A stretch of DNA of 64,000 nt from Stenotrophomonas hibiscicola ATCC 19867 (GCF_000382065.1 NZ_KB907504.1:124001-188000); one strand, 5' to 3'. Positions 6,412-16,062 are shown, numbered from the stretch's first letter. Numbers and translations are program-made. The notes: a model not told the origin generated them from the letters alone.

Positions 6412-8568
6412 TTATTTCAGCCCGCGGAACTTCAGCAAAGGTTCCACCGACGGGTCCTTGCCGCGGAAATCGCGGTACAGGGTCGACAGCTCCACGCTGT
6501 TGCCGCGCGAGAGGATCTTGTCGCGGAACTCCTGGCCGTTGGCCGCCGTCAGCCCACCGTGCTCGGTGAACCACTGGTAGGCGTCATGGTCGAGCACTTC
6601 GGCCCAGAAGTAGGCGTAGTAGCCGGCCGAGTAACCGCCACCCCAGATGTGGTCGAAGTAGGTGGTGCGGTAGCGCGGCGGCACCTGCGGCAGGTCGACC
6701 TTGAACTTCTTCAGCGCGCTGGCTTCAAAGGCGCCGACATCCTGCAGCGGCGCGTCGGCCTTCTGGGTGTGCCAGGCCAGGTCCAGCAGCGCGGCAGACA
6801 GGTACTCGGTGGTCGCATAGCCCTGGTTGAAGCTGCGCGCCTTGAGGATCTTGTCGACCAGTTCCTGCGGCATCGCCTCGCCGGTCTTGTAGTGCTTGGC
6901 GTAGTTGGCGAACACCTTCGGATCCAGCGCCCAGTGCTCGTTGAACTGCGACGGGAACTCGACGAAATCACGCGAGGTGGCGGTGCCGGCAATCGACGGG
7001 TACTTCACGTTCGAGAACATGCCGTGCAGCGCATGGCCGAACTCATGGAACATGGTGGTGACGTCGTCGAAGCTGATCAGCGCAGGCTGGCCGGCGGCCG
7101 GCTTGGTGAAGTTGCAGACGTTGTAGACCACCGGCTTGGCACCGGTCAGGCCGTCCTGTTCGACGAACACGTCCATCCAGGCGCCGCCGGACTTGCTGTC
7201 ACGCTTGAAGTAGTCGGTGTAGAACAGCGCCAGCGAGGTGCCGTCCTTGTCGAACACTTCGTACACCTTCATGTCCGGGTTGTAGGTCGGAATGTCGGTA
7301 CGCGGCTTGAAGGTGATGCCGTACAGCTGGGTGGCGGCGTAGAAGACGCCGTTCTGCAGCACATTGTCCAGTTCGAAGTACGGCTTGATCTGCGATTCGT
7401 CCAGATCGTACTTGGCCTTGCGCACCTGCTCGGCGTAGAAGTCCCAGTCCGAAGCGGCGACCTGGAAACCACCCTTCTGCGCGTCGATCACCTTCTGGAT
7501 CTCGCCGGCTTCGGCGCGCGCCTTGGCGGTGGCGGCCGGCACGGTGTCGGTCAGCAGCTTGAGTGCCGCAGCCGGGGTCTTGGCCATCTGGTCGCCCAGC
7601 TGGTAGTCGGCGAAGGTCTCGAAGCCGAGCAGCTTGGCCTTCTGCGCACGCAGCTGGGCCAGGCGCTGCACGGTCTGCCGGGTGTCGTTGGCATCACCGC
7701 GCTCGGCGCGGGTCTCCGAGGCCTTCAGCACGGCGGCGCGCTGGTCGCGATCGCTCAGCGAGCCGAGCACCGGCTGCTGGGTGGTGTTCTGCAGCGGCAG
7801 CAGGAACTTGCCGTCCAGCTTGCGTTCCTTGGCGGCGGCCGCGGCGTTGTTGATCGCATCCTCGTCCAGGCCGGCCAGCTTGGCCTTGTCGTCGACGACG
7901 ACGGCCGCAGCGGCGGTGGCGGCCACCAGGCGGGTATGGAACTGGGTGGAGAGGGTGGTCTCTTCCACGTTGAGCTTGCGCAGGGTCGCCTTGTCAGCGT
8001 CGGACAGCTGCGCACCGGCGCGCACCAGGCCGTCGTAGTAGTGCTCGACCAGGCGCTTCTGCACCGGATCCAATTCCAGCGTGTCGCGCTGGTCATAGAT
8101 CGACTTCACGCGCGCGAACAGCTTCGGATCGAGATTGATCTCGTCCTGGTGCGCAGCCAGCTTTGGCGCCACTTCTTCCTGGATCTTCTGTCGTGCATCG
8201 TTGGTATCGGCCTGGACCAGGCCGAAGAAGATGCGCGAGACGCGGTTCAGCGTCTCGCCGCTGCGCTCCATCGCCACGATGGTGTTGTCGAAGGTGGCCG
8301 GCTCGCTGCTGTCGGCGATCTTGCGCACGTCGGCCAGGTGCTGGCGCATCCCCTCTTCGAACGCCGGCAGGTAGTCGCTGTCCTTGATCTTGTCGAACGG
8401 CGGCGCCTGGAACGGCAGCGTGCTCGCACTCAGCAGAGGGTTGGTGGAGGCTTCGGCCGGCTGCTGGGCCGGGGTCTTCTGGGCATCGGACACGGGGGTG
8501 GACTCCTTGCCGGAACAGGCCGCCAACGCCAGGCTGATGGCGGCGGCCAGGACTACGGTACGCGACAT
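6412..8568 (-). CDS. dcp: M3-family peptidyl-dipeptidase (Dcp-like) lipoprotein
   Basis: Zinc metallopeptidase of 718 residues that trims dipeptides or oligopeptides. Signal MSRTVVLAAAISLALAAC gives a lipobox with Cys18, so the enzyme is probably lipid-anchored in the periplasm, unlike the soluble E. coli Dcp. The zinc site is HEFGH (His508-Glu509...His512) within FHEFGHALHGMFS; the third ligand Glu lies in the following FVEFPSQFNEHW. The C-terminal GGYSAGYYAYFWAEVLD is typical of M3 enzymes. The start at 8568 is fixed by the signal peptide; a longer reading to 8640 has no signal. It stands alone, with a terminator behind it. Confidence 0.92.
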   Translation of the reverse strand: MSRTVVLAAAISLALAACSGKESTPVSDAQKTPAQQPAEASTNPLLSASTLPFQAPPFDKIKDSDYLPAFEEGMRQHLADVRKIADSSEPATFDNTIVAMERSGETLNRVSRIFFGLVQADTNDARQKIQEEVAPKLAAHQDEINLDPKLFARVKSIYDQRDTLELDPVQKRLVEHYYDGLVRAGAQLSDADKATLRKLNVEETTLSTQFHTRLVAATAAAAVVVDDKAKLAGLDEDAINNAAAAAKERKLDGKFLLPLQNTTQQPVLGSLSDRDQRAAVLKASETRAERGDANDTRQTVQRLAQLRAQKAKLLGFETFADYQLGDQMAKTPAAALKLLTDTVPAATAKARAEAGEIQKVIDAQKGGFQVAASDWDFYAEQVRKAKYDLDESQIKPYFELDNVLQNGVFYAATQLYGITFKPRTDIPTYNPDMKVYEVFDKDGTSLALFYTDYFKRDSKSGGAWMDVFVEQDGLTGAKPVVYNVCNFTKPAAGQPALISFDDVTTMFHEFGHALHGMFSNVKYPSIAGTATSRDFVEFPSQFNEHWALDPKVFANYAKHYKTGEAMPQELVDKILKARSFNQGYATTEYLSAALLDLAWHTQKADAPLQDVGAFEASALKKFKVDLPQVPPRYRTTYFDHIWGGGYSAGYYAYFWAEVLDHDAYQWFTEHGGLTAANGQEFRDKILSRGNSVELSTLYRDFRGKDPSVEPLLKFRGLK

Positions 8569-8679
8569 GTAAAACACTCCTTGGGCAGACGGTACGGGAT
8601 ACCAGCCCTCCACCCTACTCCTGTCGCGCTCGCCCGGCATGTGCCGGACGTGGCGTCTATGCAGCGGCCTGCGGCAGGC

Positions 8680-9282
8680 TCAGACCGTACCGCGGGTCTT
8701 GCCGATCCAGGGCCGGTAGAACTCGCGGATCGCGGCCATGTCGGCAGCGTCATCACCACTGGGCGTGAACAGCGGGCCGATACCGATGGTCTTTTCCGGG
8801 TAGTGGAAGTACGCGGCAAGGATCGGCACGTCAGCCATCCGGGCGATCTTCAGGAAACCGGCCTTCCAGTCCTTCACCGCCTTGCGGGTGCCCTCGGGGG
8901 TGATGGCGAACCACATCTTCTCGTTGTTGCGCAGCAGGTCCACGGCCTGTCCGACGGTGCCCTGCGGCGAGCTGCGATCGAGCGGGATCACGCCCAGCCT
9001 GTGCAGCAGCGGGCCCAGCGGCCACCAGAACAGCGACGCCTTGCCCAGTACCTTCACCTTCATGCCCAGCGCGATCTTGGCCGCCATGCCCCACAGCCCA
9101 TCCCAGTTGGACGAATGCGGGGCGATGATGAAGACCAGCCTGGGAATGTCAGGCAGGGTGCCGGTCACCTTCCAGCCGCCCATGCGCAGGGTGCAGCGCG
9201 CCAGCCAGCGCAGGAAGGCGTTGGGTTTGACCTGCGGCATCTGCGGCGGCACGGCCGGCAGCAACGAAGTCGGGTTGTTCAA
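8680..9282 (-). CDS. PlsC-like 1-acyl-sn-glycerol-3-phosphate acyltransferase family protein
   Basis: About 200 residues. APHSSNWDGLWGM carries a variant of the acyltransferase H-x4-D box, followed by KVLGKASLFWWPLG and the FAITPEGTRK (motif III, substrate-phosphate binding). Such proteins acylate lysophospholipids or related glycerol lipids at the inner membrane. I choose the TTG at 9282 because GGGAG sits 7 bases upstream; a GTG at 9300 is in frame but would overlap the ArfB stop by 14 bases. The gene is 4 bp behind arfB and likely co-transcribed. The exact lipid substrate is unknown. Confidence 0.85.
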   Translation of the reverse strand: MNNPTSLLPAVPPQMPQVKPNAFLRWLARCTLRMGGWKVTGTLPDIPRLVFIIAPHSSNWDGLWGMAAKIALGMKVKVLGKASLFWWPLGPLLHRLGVIPLDRSSPQGTVGQAVDLLRNNEKMWFAITPEGTRKAVKDWKAGFLKIARMADVPILAAYFHYPEKTIGIGPLFTPSGDDAADMAAIREFYRPWIGKTRGTV

Positions 9283-9286
9283 GCAA

Positions 9287-9718
9287 TCACTCCCAGTCAC
9301 GTGATGAGCGACCGCGCTTGATCTGCGCGCGCCCGCGTTTGGCGTCCAGACGACGCAGTTTCGACCCGAGGGTCGGCTTGGTGGCCTTGCGCGGCTTGGG
9401 CACGCTCAGCCCGGCCTGGATGAAGGCCGCCAGCCGCTCGCGCGCATCCTCGCGATTGCGATCCTGGGTCCGGAAACGTTGCGCATCGATGACCAGCACG
9501 CCTTCGCCGGTCATGCGCCGGTCACGCCGCGCCAGCAGGCGTGCGCGCAACGGTTCGGGCAACGAAGGCGAGTTGGCCACGTCGAAACGTAGTTCCACCG
9601 CGGTGGAGACCTTGTTGACGTTCTGGCCACCGGCACCGCTGGCACGCACGAACCGCTCGACGATCTCGCCGTCGGGGATTTCAAGCTGCGCGCTGATGGT
9701 GACCGGTCCACTGCCCAT
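9287..9718 (-). CDS. arfB: Alternative ribosome-rescue factor B
   Basis: Peptidyl-tRNA hydrolase of 143 residues that frees ribosomes stalled at the end of nonstop mRNAs. The GGQ catalytic motif is at residues 30-32 (RASGAGGQNVNKVSTAV). The C-terminal tail is strongly basic (KPRKATKPTLGSKLRRLDAKRG and onward), which in ArfB/YaeJ enters the empty mRNA channel. Its length is close to the 140 residues of E. coli ArfB. It is separate from prfA/prfB because it lacks the stop-codon recognition domain. Confidence 0.95.
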   Translation of the reverse strand: MGSGPVTISAQLEIPDGEIVERFVRASGAGGQNVNKVSTAVELRFDVANSPSLPEPLRARLLARRDRRMTGEGVLVIDAQRFRTQDRNREDARERLAAFIQAGLSVPKPRKATKPTLGSKLRRLDAKRGRAQIKRGRSSRDWE

Positions 9719-9851
9719 CCGCGCATTGTAGCGGCAGCCACGTGCCGGAGTGCGGCATCGCGCGCCGTATGCCGCCGATCAGGTACCGAACACGCCGCCT
9801 TCGCCTTGGCTGCGGGTATGCTGGCCGTCCCATGTACCGCAGGAAGCCCGC

Positions 9852-10379
9852 ATGACCCGCACCACACCCGCCCTGCCGTCCCTGCTGCGCCGCGCCGCCC
9901 TGCTGCTGGCGCTGGCCGTGGCCAGCGTTCCGGCCCTGGCCGCGCCACCGACAGACGGCGACATCAACCGCCTGCTGTCGGCCTCGCGTGCGCAGAGCAT
10001 GATCGACACCATGCTGCCGCAGATCGAGGCGATGCAGCAGCAGCAGTTCCAGCAGGTGGCCGCACAGCGCCAGCTCAATGCCCAGCAGCAGGAACAGCTG
10101 AAGCGGATCCAGGCACGCACCAGCCAGACGCTGCGCCAGGCCCTGTCGTGGCAGCAGCTGCGGCCGATGTACGTGGACCTGTACAAGAAGACGTTCAGCA
10201 AGGAAGACGTGCTGGCGATGGCCGAGTTCTACGAGAGTTCGGCCGGCCAGAGCCTGCTGGACAAGACCCCGGCGCTGATGCAGAACGTGATGGTGGCCAT
10301 CCAGGCGCGCATGCAGCCGCTGTTCGCGGATCTGCAGAAGGATCTGGAGGCGATCGTCAACGAGCCGGAAAAGAAATAA
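9852..10379 (+). CDS. DUF2059 periplasmic protein
   Basis: Protein of 175 residues with a signal peptide (about 1-31, ending PALAAPP). The rest is helical and Gln-rich (MQQQQFQQVAAQRQLNAQQQEQ) and ends with the DUF2059 signature, where SKEDVLAMAEFYESSAGQSLLDKTPALM is recognizable. The family is widespread in proteobacteria and has no settled function. The start ATG at 9852 is the only one giving a signal peptide; the longer open frame upstream is not coding-like. It is flanked by oppositely oriented genes, so it is a single-gene unit. Confidence 0.85.
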   Translation: MTRTTPALPSLLRRAALLLALAVASVPALAAPPTDGDINRLLSASRAQSMIDTMLPQIEAMQQQQFQQVAAQRQLNAQQQEQLKRIQARTSQTLRQALSWQQLRPMYVDLYKKTFSKEDVLAMAEFYESSAGQSLLDKTPALMQNVMVAIQARMQPLFADLQKDLEAIVNEPEKK

Positions 10380-10411
10380 CGGGGTGCGCCGGGCCACGCC
10401 CGGCCGCTGGC

Positions 10412-10436
10412 TGTAGAGCCGAGCCCACGCTCGGCT
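10412..10436. repeat. Single SMAG REP
   Basis: One TGTAGAGCCGAGCCCACGC-type palindrome between the convergent DUF2059 and truC genes. Just before it, GCCGGGCCACGCCCGGC (10388-10404) is a second type of short palindrome. Confidence 0.7.
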
Positions 10437-10449
10437 TACGGCAGCAGCA

Positions 10450-11193
10450 TCAGGCGTCGTCCACCTGCCAGCCAAACAGGTCCAGCGCCTTCTGGAACTC
10501 ACGGTCCAGCGGTGCCCTGACATCCACGTCGCCGCCCTCCGGATGCGGGAAGCGCAGGCGCTCGGCGTGCAGCAGCATGCGGTGCACGCCCTGCATGCGG
10601 AAGATGCGGTTGTGGCGGCCATCGCCATGGCTGGTGTCGCCAATCATGTGGTGCGAGAGGTGCTTGAGGTGCCGGCGGATCTGCCGGAAGCGCCCCGTCT
10701 GTGGCTGGCAGCGCAGCAGTGCATAACGCGAACGGGTGAACTCACCGACCGGCACCGACAGCTCGCCCGTCGCCAGGCGCTGGAAGTCGGTGATCGCCGG
10801 CTTCTTCACCGGCTTGCCCGGGCCGCCATCCAGATCATGGTCCACCCGCCAGGACAGTTCCGCCGGCCATCCCCGGCAGACCGTCAGGTAGTCCTTCAGC
10901 ACTTCGCCGCCCATCAACGCCTTGCCCAGCGCGCTGGCCGTCTCGCGGTCGAAGGCCAGCAGCAGGCAGCCACTGGTGGCCCGGTCCAGGCGGTGCACGA
11001 GGAAGATCCGCCGCCCCAGCTGCTCGCGCAGGCGGTCGGCCAGGAAGTCGTCTTCGCCACGGGCCAGCTTGCTGTCGTGGACCATCAGCCCGGCAGGCTT
11101 GTTGACCACGGCCAGGCGCTCATCCAGGTGCAGCAACTGCAGGGGCGCGGTGTCGGTCTCGACCGCGGCGAGGGTATCGGGTTCGGTGCTCAC
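10450..11193 (-). CDS. truC: tRNA pseudouridine(65) synthase TruC-like
   Basis: RluA-family pseudouridine synthase of 247 residues that probably modifies U65 in the T-arm of tRNA. The catalytic Asp70 is in VHRLDRATSGCLLLAF; the C-terminal MIGDTSHGDGRHNRIFR is the segment that separates TruC from RluA/C/D. There is no S4 domain, as in TruC. The gene begins with ATG at 11193. A SMAG unit lies 25 bp upstream of its start. Specificity is inferred from the TruC-type motif. Confidence 0.88.
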   Translation of the reverse strand: MSTEPDTLAAVETDTAPLQLLHLDERLAVVNKPAGLMVHDSKLARGEDDFLADRLREQLGRRIFLVHRLDRATSGCLLLAFDRETASALGKALMGGEVLKDYLTVCRGWPAELSWRVDHDLDGGPGKPVKKPAITDFQRLATGELSVPVGEFTRSRYALLRCQPQTGRFRQIRRHLKHLSHHMIGDTSHGDGRHNRIFRMQGVHRMLLHAERLRFPHPEGGDVDVRAPLDREFQKALDLFGWQVDDA

Positions 11194-11218
11194 CGCGGGA
11201 TTATAAGGGCCTGCTTAC

Positions 11219-11290
11219 TGTAGAGCCGAGCCCATGCTCGGCTGCTCTGCGCGACCGGCAACAGCGTGCCAACCAAGGTTGGCACCTACC
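11219..11290. repeat. REP-like palindromes between truC and methyltransferase
   Basis: A SMAG unit TGTAGAGCCGAGCCCATGC (11219-11243) is followed by a different palindrome, GTGCCAACCAAGGTTGGCAC (11266-11285), both carrying the TAG/TAC end signature. Confidence 0.7.
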
Positions 11291-11302
11291 GATGTAGAGC
11301 AG

Positions 11303-11881
11303 TCAGGCGCTGCGTACGGCCAACAGCTCGCCATTGCCCACCGGCACCAGGCTGACGCTGAAGTCCGGATCAGCGTCCAGCAGCACGCGCAGCGGTTCCA
11401 TTTCCTGCGCATGCGAGGTGGCGTTGTCCACCACCAGCAGGCCCCCCGGCCGCAGCACGCGGCGCAGCTGCGGCCACCAGCCGGCGTACTGCCCGCGGTC
11501 CGAATCGAGGAACAGCAGGTCAATGCTGGCATCGACGGCCTGTGCCAGCCACGGCCCTGCATCGTCGTGAACCAGCGTGATGCGATCGGCCAGGCCACTG
11601 CGCGCGAAGGTGTCACGCGCCATCGCCGCCTTGTCCTGTGCGTATTCCAGCGTGATCACGTGGCCGTCGATGGCGGCGGCAGCCTCGGCCAGCCACAGCG
11701 TCGAATAGCCGTTGGAGGTGCCGATCTCCAGCACCCTGCGCGCGGCGCCGAAGCGGACCAGCACGGACAGGAATTCACCCGTGTCCGGCGTGATGTTGAG
11801 CATGCGGCGGCCACGCGCGCTCTCGCGGGCGTCGTTGTCGGCGCCGAAGCGTGCCAGTTCGTCCTTGAGCGCCTGCAGCAT
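11303..11881 (-). CDS. SAM-dependent O-methyltransferase-like protein
   Basis: Class I methyltransferase of 192 residues. SAM-binding motif I is VLEIGTSNGYSTLWLA (about 66-81), followed by the acidic strand-2 residue in HVITLEYAQ and IDLLFLDSDRGQYAGWW, a block shared with the caffeoyl-CoA/YrrM O-methyltransferase group. It starts 5 bp after ubiB, and is the third gene of a ubiJ-ubiB-methyltransferase run. The linkage raises the possibility of a quinone-related role, but UbiG and UbiE are different families; the substrate is unknown. The start at 11881 is preferred because the longer reading overlaps ubiB. Confidence 0.82.
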   Translation of the reverse strand: MLQALKDELARFGADNDARESARGRRMLNITPDTGEFLSVLVRFGAARRVLEIGTSNGYSTLWLAEAAAAIDGHVITLEYAQDKAAMARDTFARSGLADRITLVHDDAGPWLAQAVDASIDLLFLDSDRGQYAGWWPQLRRVLRPGGLLVVDNATSHAQEMEPLRVLLDADPDFSVSLVPVGNGELLAVRSA

Positions 11882-11886
11882 GGGAC

Positions 11887-13542
11887 CTACTTCCACCACG
11901 CGCGCGCCAGCGCCACTGCGCCCAGCGCACCGGACAACCAGCTCCACATTGGCAGGTCGCCCCAGTACCAGCCCGGCGGCTGCAGCACGTACATGAGCGC
12001 GGCAATGGCCAGCAGGCCCACGCCAGTGATCGCCCCCACCGCGCGCTTCTGCAGGCGCTGCACGCTGGCGTCCAGAGCGGCCAGGTCGCGCGAGCGCATC
12101 GACAGTTCATGGCGGCCTTCCACCTGCTGGGTCAGCCAGGCGTGTACCAGACGTGGCATGTCCGGGGCATGGGTCATGATTTCCGGCAGGCGCTTGCCGA
12201 TCTCGCGTACCACCCGGCGCGGGCTGTAGCGCTCGCGCAGGATCTTCGCCAGCACCGGCTTGGCCACCGCCCAGATGTCGATCTGCGGGTCCAGCTGGCG
12301 GCCGACGCCTTCGATGTTCAGCAGGGTCTTCTGCAGCAGGATCAGCTGGGGCTGCAGGGTCAGCTGGTAACGCTGCGCCACGCGGAACAGCTTCATCAGC
12401 ACTTCGGCCAGCGAGATCTGCGACAGCGGCCGGGTGAAGTAAGGTTCGCAGACCGATCGCACCGCCGCTTCCAGATCGTCGATGCGTACGTGGTCCGGCA
12501 TCCAGCGCGCCTGCACGTGCAGTTCGGCAATGCGGCGGTAGTCACGGTTGAAGATGGCCATGAAGTTCTCGGCCAGGTAGTACTGATCTTCCTGCGAGAG
12601 CTGGCCCATGATGCCGAAGTCCAGCGCGATGAAGCGCGGGTTGGCGCGACGCGCCGGATCGGTGTCGACCCAGATGTTGCCGGCATGCGCATCGGCATGG
12701 AAGAAGTTGTCGCGGAACACCTGGGTGTAGAACACCCGCACGCCCTTGGCGGCCAGCGCCTTGCGGTCGATGCCGGCCTTGTCCAGCGCGGCGATGTCGT
12801 CGGACGGAATGCCCCACACGCGCTCCAGGGTCAGTGCGCGCTCGGCCGTATGGCTCCAGATCACTTCCGGCACGTACAGGTCGTCGCTGTTTTCCCAGAA
12901 GCGGCGCAGCACGCTGGCATTGGCGCCTTCGCGCTGCAGGTCCAGCTCGGCGGCCAGGGTGTTCTCGACCTCGGCCACCACTTCGCGCGGCCGGATTTTG
13001 TCGGCGCGCGGGTGGGTGCGCTCGACCAGCGCGGCCAGCGAATTGAGCAGGGCGATGTCGGCGTCGATCTGCTTCTCGATGCCCGGGCGAAGTACCTTGA
13101 CCACCACCTGGCGGCCATCGGCCAGCGTCGCCGCGTGCACCTGCGCGATCGAGGCCGAGGCCAGCGGTTCGGTGTCGAAGCTGGCGAAGGCCGCACTGAC
13201 CGGCAGGCCGAGCGCGTCCTCGACGATGCGGCGCGCGGTCTCGCCATCGAACGGCTTGACCCGGTCCTGCAGCAGGGTCAGTTCATTGGCCACGTCCGGT
13301 GGCACCAGGTCGCGGCGGGTGGACAGGATCTGGCCGAACTTGACGAAGATCGGGCCGAGATCCTGCAGCGCCAGGCGCAGGCGCGCACCGCGCGACTGTG
13401 CGGCGATGTCGGCCGAGGCGCGCGGCACGAACGGCTTGGCCAGGCGCAACCAGCGCTCGGCCGGTGTGTCCTGCAGCAGGTCGTCGAGGCGGTAACGCAG
13501 GATCACCCGGCCGATGCGGCTGGCGCGCAGCACGGCCTTCAT
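11887..13542 (-). CDS. ubiB: Ubiquinone biosynthesis atypical kinase/ATPase UbiB
   Basis: ABC1/ADCK-family protein of 551 residues that supports the ubiquinone biosynthesis complex at the inner membrane. Family marks are the KxGQ helix ([19 protein letters not shown]), the Ala-rich loop [17 protein letters not shown], the catalytic-type stretch [13 protein letters not shown], and DFGIMG. Two hydrophobic segments close to the C-terminus (about 500-550) form the membrane anchor. The start ATG overlaps the ubiJ stop as ATGA, so the two are translationally coupled. Confidence 0.95.
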   Translation of the reverse strand: MKAVLRASRIGRVILRYRLDDLLQDTPAERWLRLAKPFVPRASADIAAQSRGARLRLALQDLGPIFVKFGQILSTRRDLVPPDVANELTLLQDRVKPFDGETARRIVEDALGLPVSAAFASFDTEPLASASIAQVHAATLADGRQVVVKVLRPGIEKQIDADIALLNSLAALVERTHPRADKIRPREVVAEVENTLAAELDLQREGANASVLRRFWENSDDLYVPEVIWSHTAERALTLERVWGIPSDDIAALDKAGIDRKALAAKGVRVFYTQVFRDNFFHADAHAGNIWVDTDPARRANPRFIALDFGIMGQLSQEDQYYLAENFMAIFNRDYRRIAELHVQARWMPDHVRIDDLEAAVRSVCEPYFTRPLSQISLAEVLMKLFRVAQRYQLTLQPQLILLQKTLLNIEGVGRQLDPQIDIWAVAKPVLAKILRERYSPRRVVREIGKRLPEIMTHAPDMPRLVHAWLTQQVEGRHELSMRSRDLAALDASVQRLQKRAVGAITGVGLLAIAALMYVLQPPGWYWGDLPMWSWLSGALGAVALARAWWK

Positions 13543-14174
13543 GCGGCACCCCGCAGGCGCTGCACGCGTGCACCAAGGCGCTCGACGTCGTCGCGCAGCA
13601 CGTCCACATCATCGTGGAAGGCATCCAGTTCAGCGCGCGGCACTACATCGCGCGATTCCTCGGTGATGAATTCTGCGGCGCTGTGGGCCAGGTCGACCGC
13701 GCCCTGGCGTGCGTGCTGCAGGGCGCTGCGCAGGGTATTGGCGACCTGCACGCCCAGTACCTCGCCGAACACGCTGACGAAGGGCTGCTGCCAGTCCGGG
13801 TCGAAGCCCTTGGCGAGCTGCTGCAGGCGGCGTGCCAGTTCGGCGTCGCCGGCCACGCGCACGCGGCCCTTGCCGTTGTTGTCACCGCGCCGTGTGTTGG
13901 CCAGCAGCGGCAGCTGCGCGAGCACGCCGGCCAGGCTGCTGCGCACGGCCAGGTCGGCTTCCTGCGCATCCACCGGGCCGACCCGCAGCTGGTCGCCGTC
14001 GACGCTGATGCGCATGGCCAGCGACGGCGCTTCCAGGGTCAGGTCGATGTGGCGGCCGTCGAGGCTGGCCAGGGCATGGCGGGTATCCGGATCCAGCGCC
14101 AGGGCGCGGTTCAGGGCGATCTGCAGGGCGCGGCCAGCGACCGGCTTGAGGGACTTGAGCAGGGAAGGAGCCAT
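13539..14174 (-). CDS. ubiJ: Ubiquinone biosynthesis accessory factor UbiJ
   Basis: SCP2-domain protein of 211 residues that binds isoprenoid intermediates and scaffolds the soluble Ubi complex. The lipid-binding SCP2 fold covers the first two thirds ([21 protein letters not shown] to [15 protein letters not shown]), followed by a helical C-terminal region likely to form a coiled coil ([21 protein letters not shown]). It lies immediately before ubiB with a 4-bp overlap, the usual ubiJ-ubiB arrangement. ubiE, which often precedes it, is absent here. Confidence 0.9.
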   Translation of the reverse strand: MAPSLLKSLKPVAGRALQIALNRALALDPDTRHALASLDGRHIDLTLEAPSLAMRISVDGDQLRVGPVDAQEADLAVRSSLAGVLAQLPLLANTRRGDNNGKGRVRVAGDAELARRLQQLAKGFDPDWQQPFVSVFGEVLGVQVANTLRSALQHARQGAVDLAHSAAEFITEESRDVVPRAELDAFHDDVDVLRDDVERLGARVQRLRGAA

Positions 14175-14210
14175 GGGCGCATTCTACCTGCGTGGGTGGG
14201 GGGCTTGGGC

Positions 14211-14476
14211 CGGTAGTGCCGGCCGCTGGCCGGCAAGATCAACATCAAAAGCTGGCTATCCGTGGGATGGCGGGGTGGGTCCGGTTGCGGGGGACGCTGC
14301 AAGTACGTCCATGTAAGCTCGGTCGCGCCATCCATGGCGCTCACGCCCCCGCAACCGGACCCACCCCGCCTTCGACAGCTTGCTGCGATCTGTCGGGACG
14401 GCGTTCTGTGTTGCTGTTGGTGGGTGTCGACCTTGGTCGACACGGTAGATCCACGCCATGCGTGGATGGATTTCTG
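14211..14476. repeat. Composite intergenic repeat with perfect 25-bp inverted arms, copy 2
   Basis: The 381-bp gap upstream of ddlA contains a second copy of the element seen at 1880-2088. Arms at 14269-14293 and 14347-14371 are perfectly inverted over 25 bp. An inner dyad GCGCCATCCATGGCGC (14325-14340) and an outer GTGTCGACCTTGGTCGACAC palindrome (14426-14445) follow. A GCCGGCCGCTGGCCGGC REP precedes it (14211-14236), and a GATCCACGCCATGCGTGGATG unit ends it. No gene is visible. Confidence 0.78.
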
Positions 14477-14555
14477 GTTCATCTGTGCCTCACGCGGTGG
14501 GCCGATGAAGGTTCATGCTATGAGGCCACGCAACGCACAGGACATCGCATTCCCC

Positions 14556-15650
14556 ATGGCACGGACCCGGGTCGGCATCATCTTCGGTGGCAAGTCATCC
14601 GAGCACGAAGTTTCCCTGCAGTCGGCGAAGAACATCCTCGATGCGCTTGATCGCGAGCGCTTCGAGCCGGTGCTGGTCGGTATCGACAAGCAGGGTCAGT
14701 GGCATCTGAGCCAACCCGATACCTTCCTGATCAATGCCGATGATCCGTCGCGCATCGCCCTGCATCGGTCCGGTACGTCGCTGGCGGTGCGCCCGGGCGC
14801 CGAGCAGGCGCAGCTGCAGCCGTGCGATGCGGCCAGCGCGCTCGGCCAGATCGATGTGGTGCTGCCGATCGTGCACGGGCCACTGGGCGAGGACGGTGCG
14901 CTGCAGGGGCTGCTGCGCATGGCCAACCTGCCCTTCGTCGGTTCACCGGTACTGGGTTCGGCGGTGGCGATGGACAAGGACGTGACCAAGCGCCTGCTGC
15001 GCGACGCCGGGCTGCAGGTGGCACCGTGGCTGTGCATCCGTCGCCATCAGGCGGCGGCAGTCGATGTCGATGCGGTGATCGCGCAGCTCGGCCTGCCGTT
15101 GTTCGTGAAGCCGGCCAACCAGGGTTCGTCAGTGGGGGTGAGCAAGGTCAAGGATGCAGCGGGCTTCGCCGAGGCGCTGGCATTGGCGCTGCGCTACGAC
15201 CACAAGGTGCTGGTGGAATCGGCGGTGGTCGGCCGCGAGATCGAGTGCGCGGTGCTGGGCAATGCGCATCCGCAGGCCAGCCTGTGCGGCGAGGTAGTGG
15301 TACACGACGAGTTCTACGCCTACGACACCAAGTACATCAACGACGATGGCGCCGACGTGGTGGTGCCGGCAGACATTGATGGCGCAACGCAGGCGCGTAT
15401 CCAGCAGATCGCGCTTCAGGCCTACCGGGCGCTGGAGTGCGCGGGCATGGCGCGCGTGGATGTATTCCTCACCGCAGCGGGCGGGATCGTCATCAACGAG
15501 GTCAACACGCTGCCGGGCTTCACCCGCATCAGCATGTACCCGAAGCTATGGGGCGCCAGCGGCGTGGACTACACCACGCTGATCACGCGCCTGATCGAAC
15601 TGGCGCTGGAGCGCCACGAGGCCGATCGCGGATTGCACAGCGCCGTGTAG
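14556..15650 (+). CDS. ddlA: D-alanine--D-alanine ligase
   Basis: ATP-grasp ligase of 364 residues making the D-Ala-D-Ala dipeptide for peptidoglycan. The N-terminus [20 protein letters not shown] and the C-terminal [19 protein letters not shown] are diagnostic. Length and start match E. coli DdlA (also 364), rather than the shorter DdlB found inside the mur cluster. In-frame ATGs at 14506 and 14521 exist, but the alignment to DdlA begins at 14556. The gene stands alone behind the composite repeat. Confidence 0.94.
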   Translation: MARTRVGIIFGGKSSEHEVSLQSAKNILDALDRERFEPVLVGIDKQGQWHLSQPDTFLINADDPSRIALHRSGTSLAVRPGAEQAQLQPCDAASALGQIDVVLPIVHGPLGEDGALQGLLRMANLPFVGSPVLGSAVAMDKDVTKRLLRDAGLQVAPWLCIRRHQAAAVDVDAVIAQLGLPLFVKPANQGSSVGVSKVKDAAGFAEALALALRYDHKVLVESAVVGREIECAVLGNAHPQASLCGEVVVHDEFYAYDTKYINDDGADVVVPADIDGATQARIQQIALQAYRALECAGMARVDVFLTAAGGIVINEVNTLPGFTRISMYPKLWGASGVDYTTLITRLIELALERHEADRGLHSAV

Positions 15651-15660
15651 CGGCGCTGTG

Positions 15661-15815
15661 TGTAGCGTCGAGCCATGCTCGATGATCCTCTGTAGAGTCG
15701 AGCCATGCTCGACTCACGAGAAGCAGTCGAGCACGCTCGACTCTACAAAGGGGCGTGCCGACCAACGGTCGGCACCCACCGGAAAGAGTAGTGCCGGCCG
15801 GCGGCCGGCACTACC
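15661..15815. repeat. Cluster of four REP-like palindromes
   Basis: In order: a GTCGAGCCATGCTCGA unit (15661-15682), an inverted pair of GTAGAGTCGAGC palindromes (15691-15748), a GTGCCGACCAACGGTCGGCAC unit (15755-15775), and AGTGCCGGCCGGCGGCCGGCACT (15789-15811). They lie between the convergent ddlA and DUF1328 genes and probably act as terminators. Confidence 0.78.
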
Positions 15816-15825
15816 CTGCGGTCTA

Positions 15826-15981
15826 CTAGCCTCGCTTGCGGAACATCGAGATCACCGCAAGGATCAGGAACACCACGAACAGAATCCAGGCGATGTTCGT
15901 TGCGGCGCCGGCGATACCGGAGAAACCCAGAACGGCGGCGATGATGGCGATGACAAAGAAGATGATGGCGTAGTGCAGCAT
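15826..15981 (-). CDS. DUF1328 (YtjA-type) small membrane protein
   Basis: A 51-residue protein, too short for most gene callers. It starts [20 protein letters not shown] and continues with [18 protein letters not shown], giving two hydrophobic helices, then ends with basic RKRG. This matches the DUF1328/YtjA family of about 50-60 residues, common in proteobacteria and often induced by envelope or general stress. GGAGCG lies 6 bases upstream of the ATG at 15981. Its function is unknown. Confidence 0.85.
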   Translation of the reverse strand: MLHYAIIFFVIAIIAAVLGFSGIAGAATNIAWILFVVFLILAVISMFRKRG

Positions 15982-16062
15982 GGCGCTCCTCGCGGGTGGT
16001 CGAGCCTTGGATGGCGTGGGTCCATCCTCCCGATCCGGCGGTGTGCAACCAGTGATGGCGAT

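Noticed and set aside
6559..9321. Plus-strand open frame of 920 residues
   Set aside because: Antisense to the M3 peptidase and acyltransferase genes; composition (His/Gln/Arg/Gly-rich) is the typical mirror of high-GC coding DNA and it has no family motif.
15661..15815. Series of palindromes resembling a repeat array
   Set aside because: Units differ in core, spacing and orientation, without unique spacers of equal length or cas genes; REP elements, not CRISPR.
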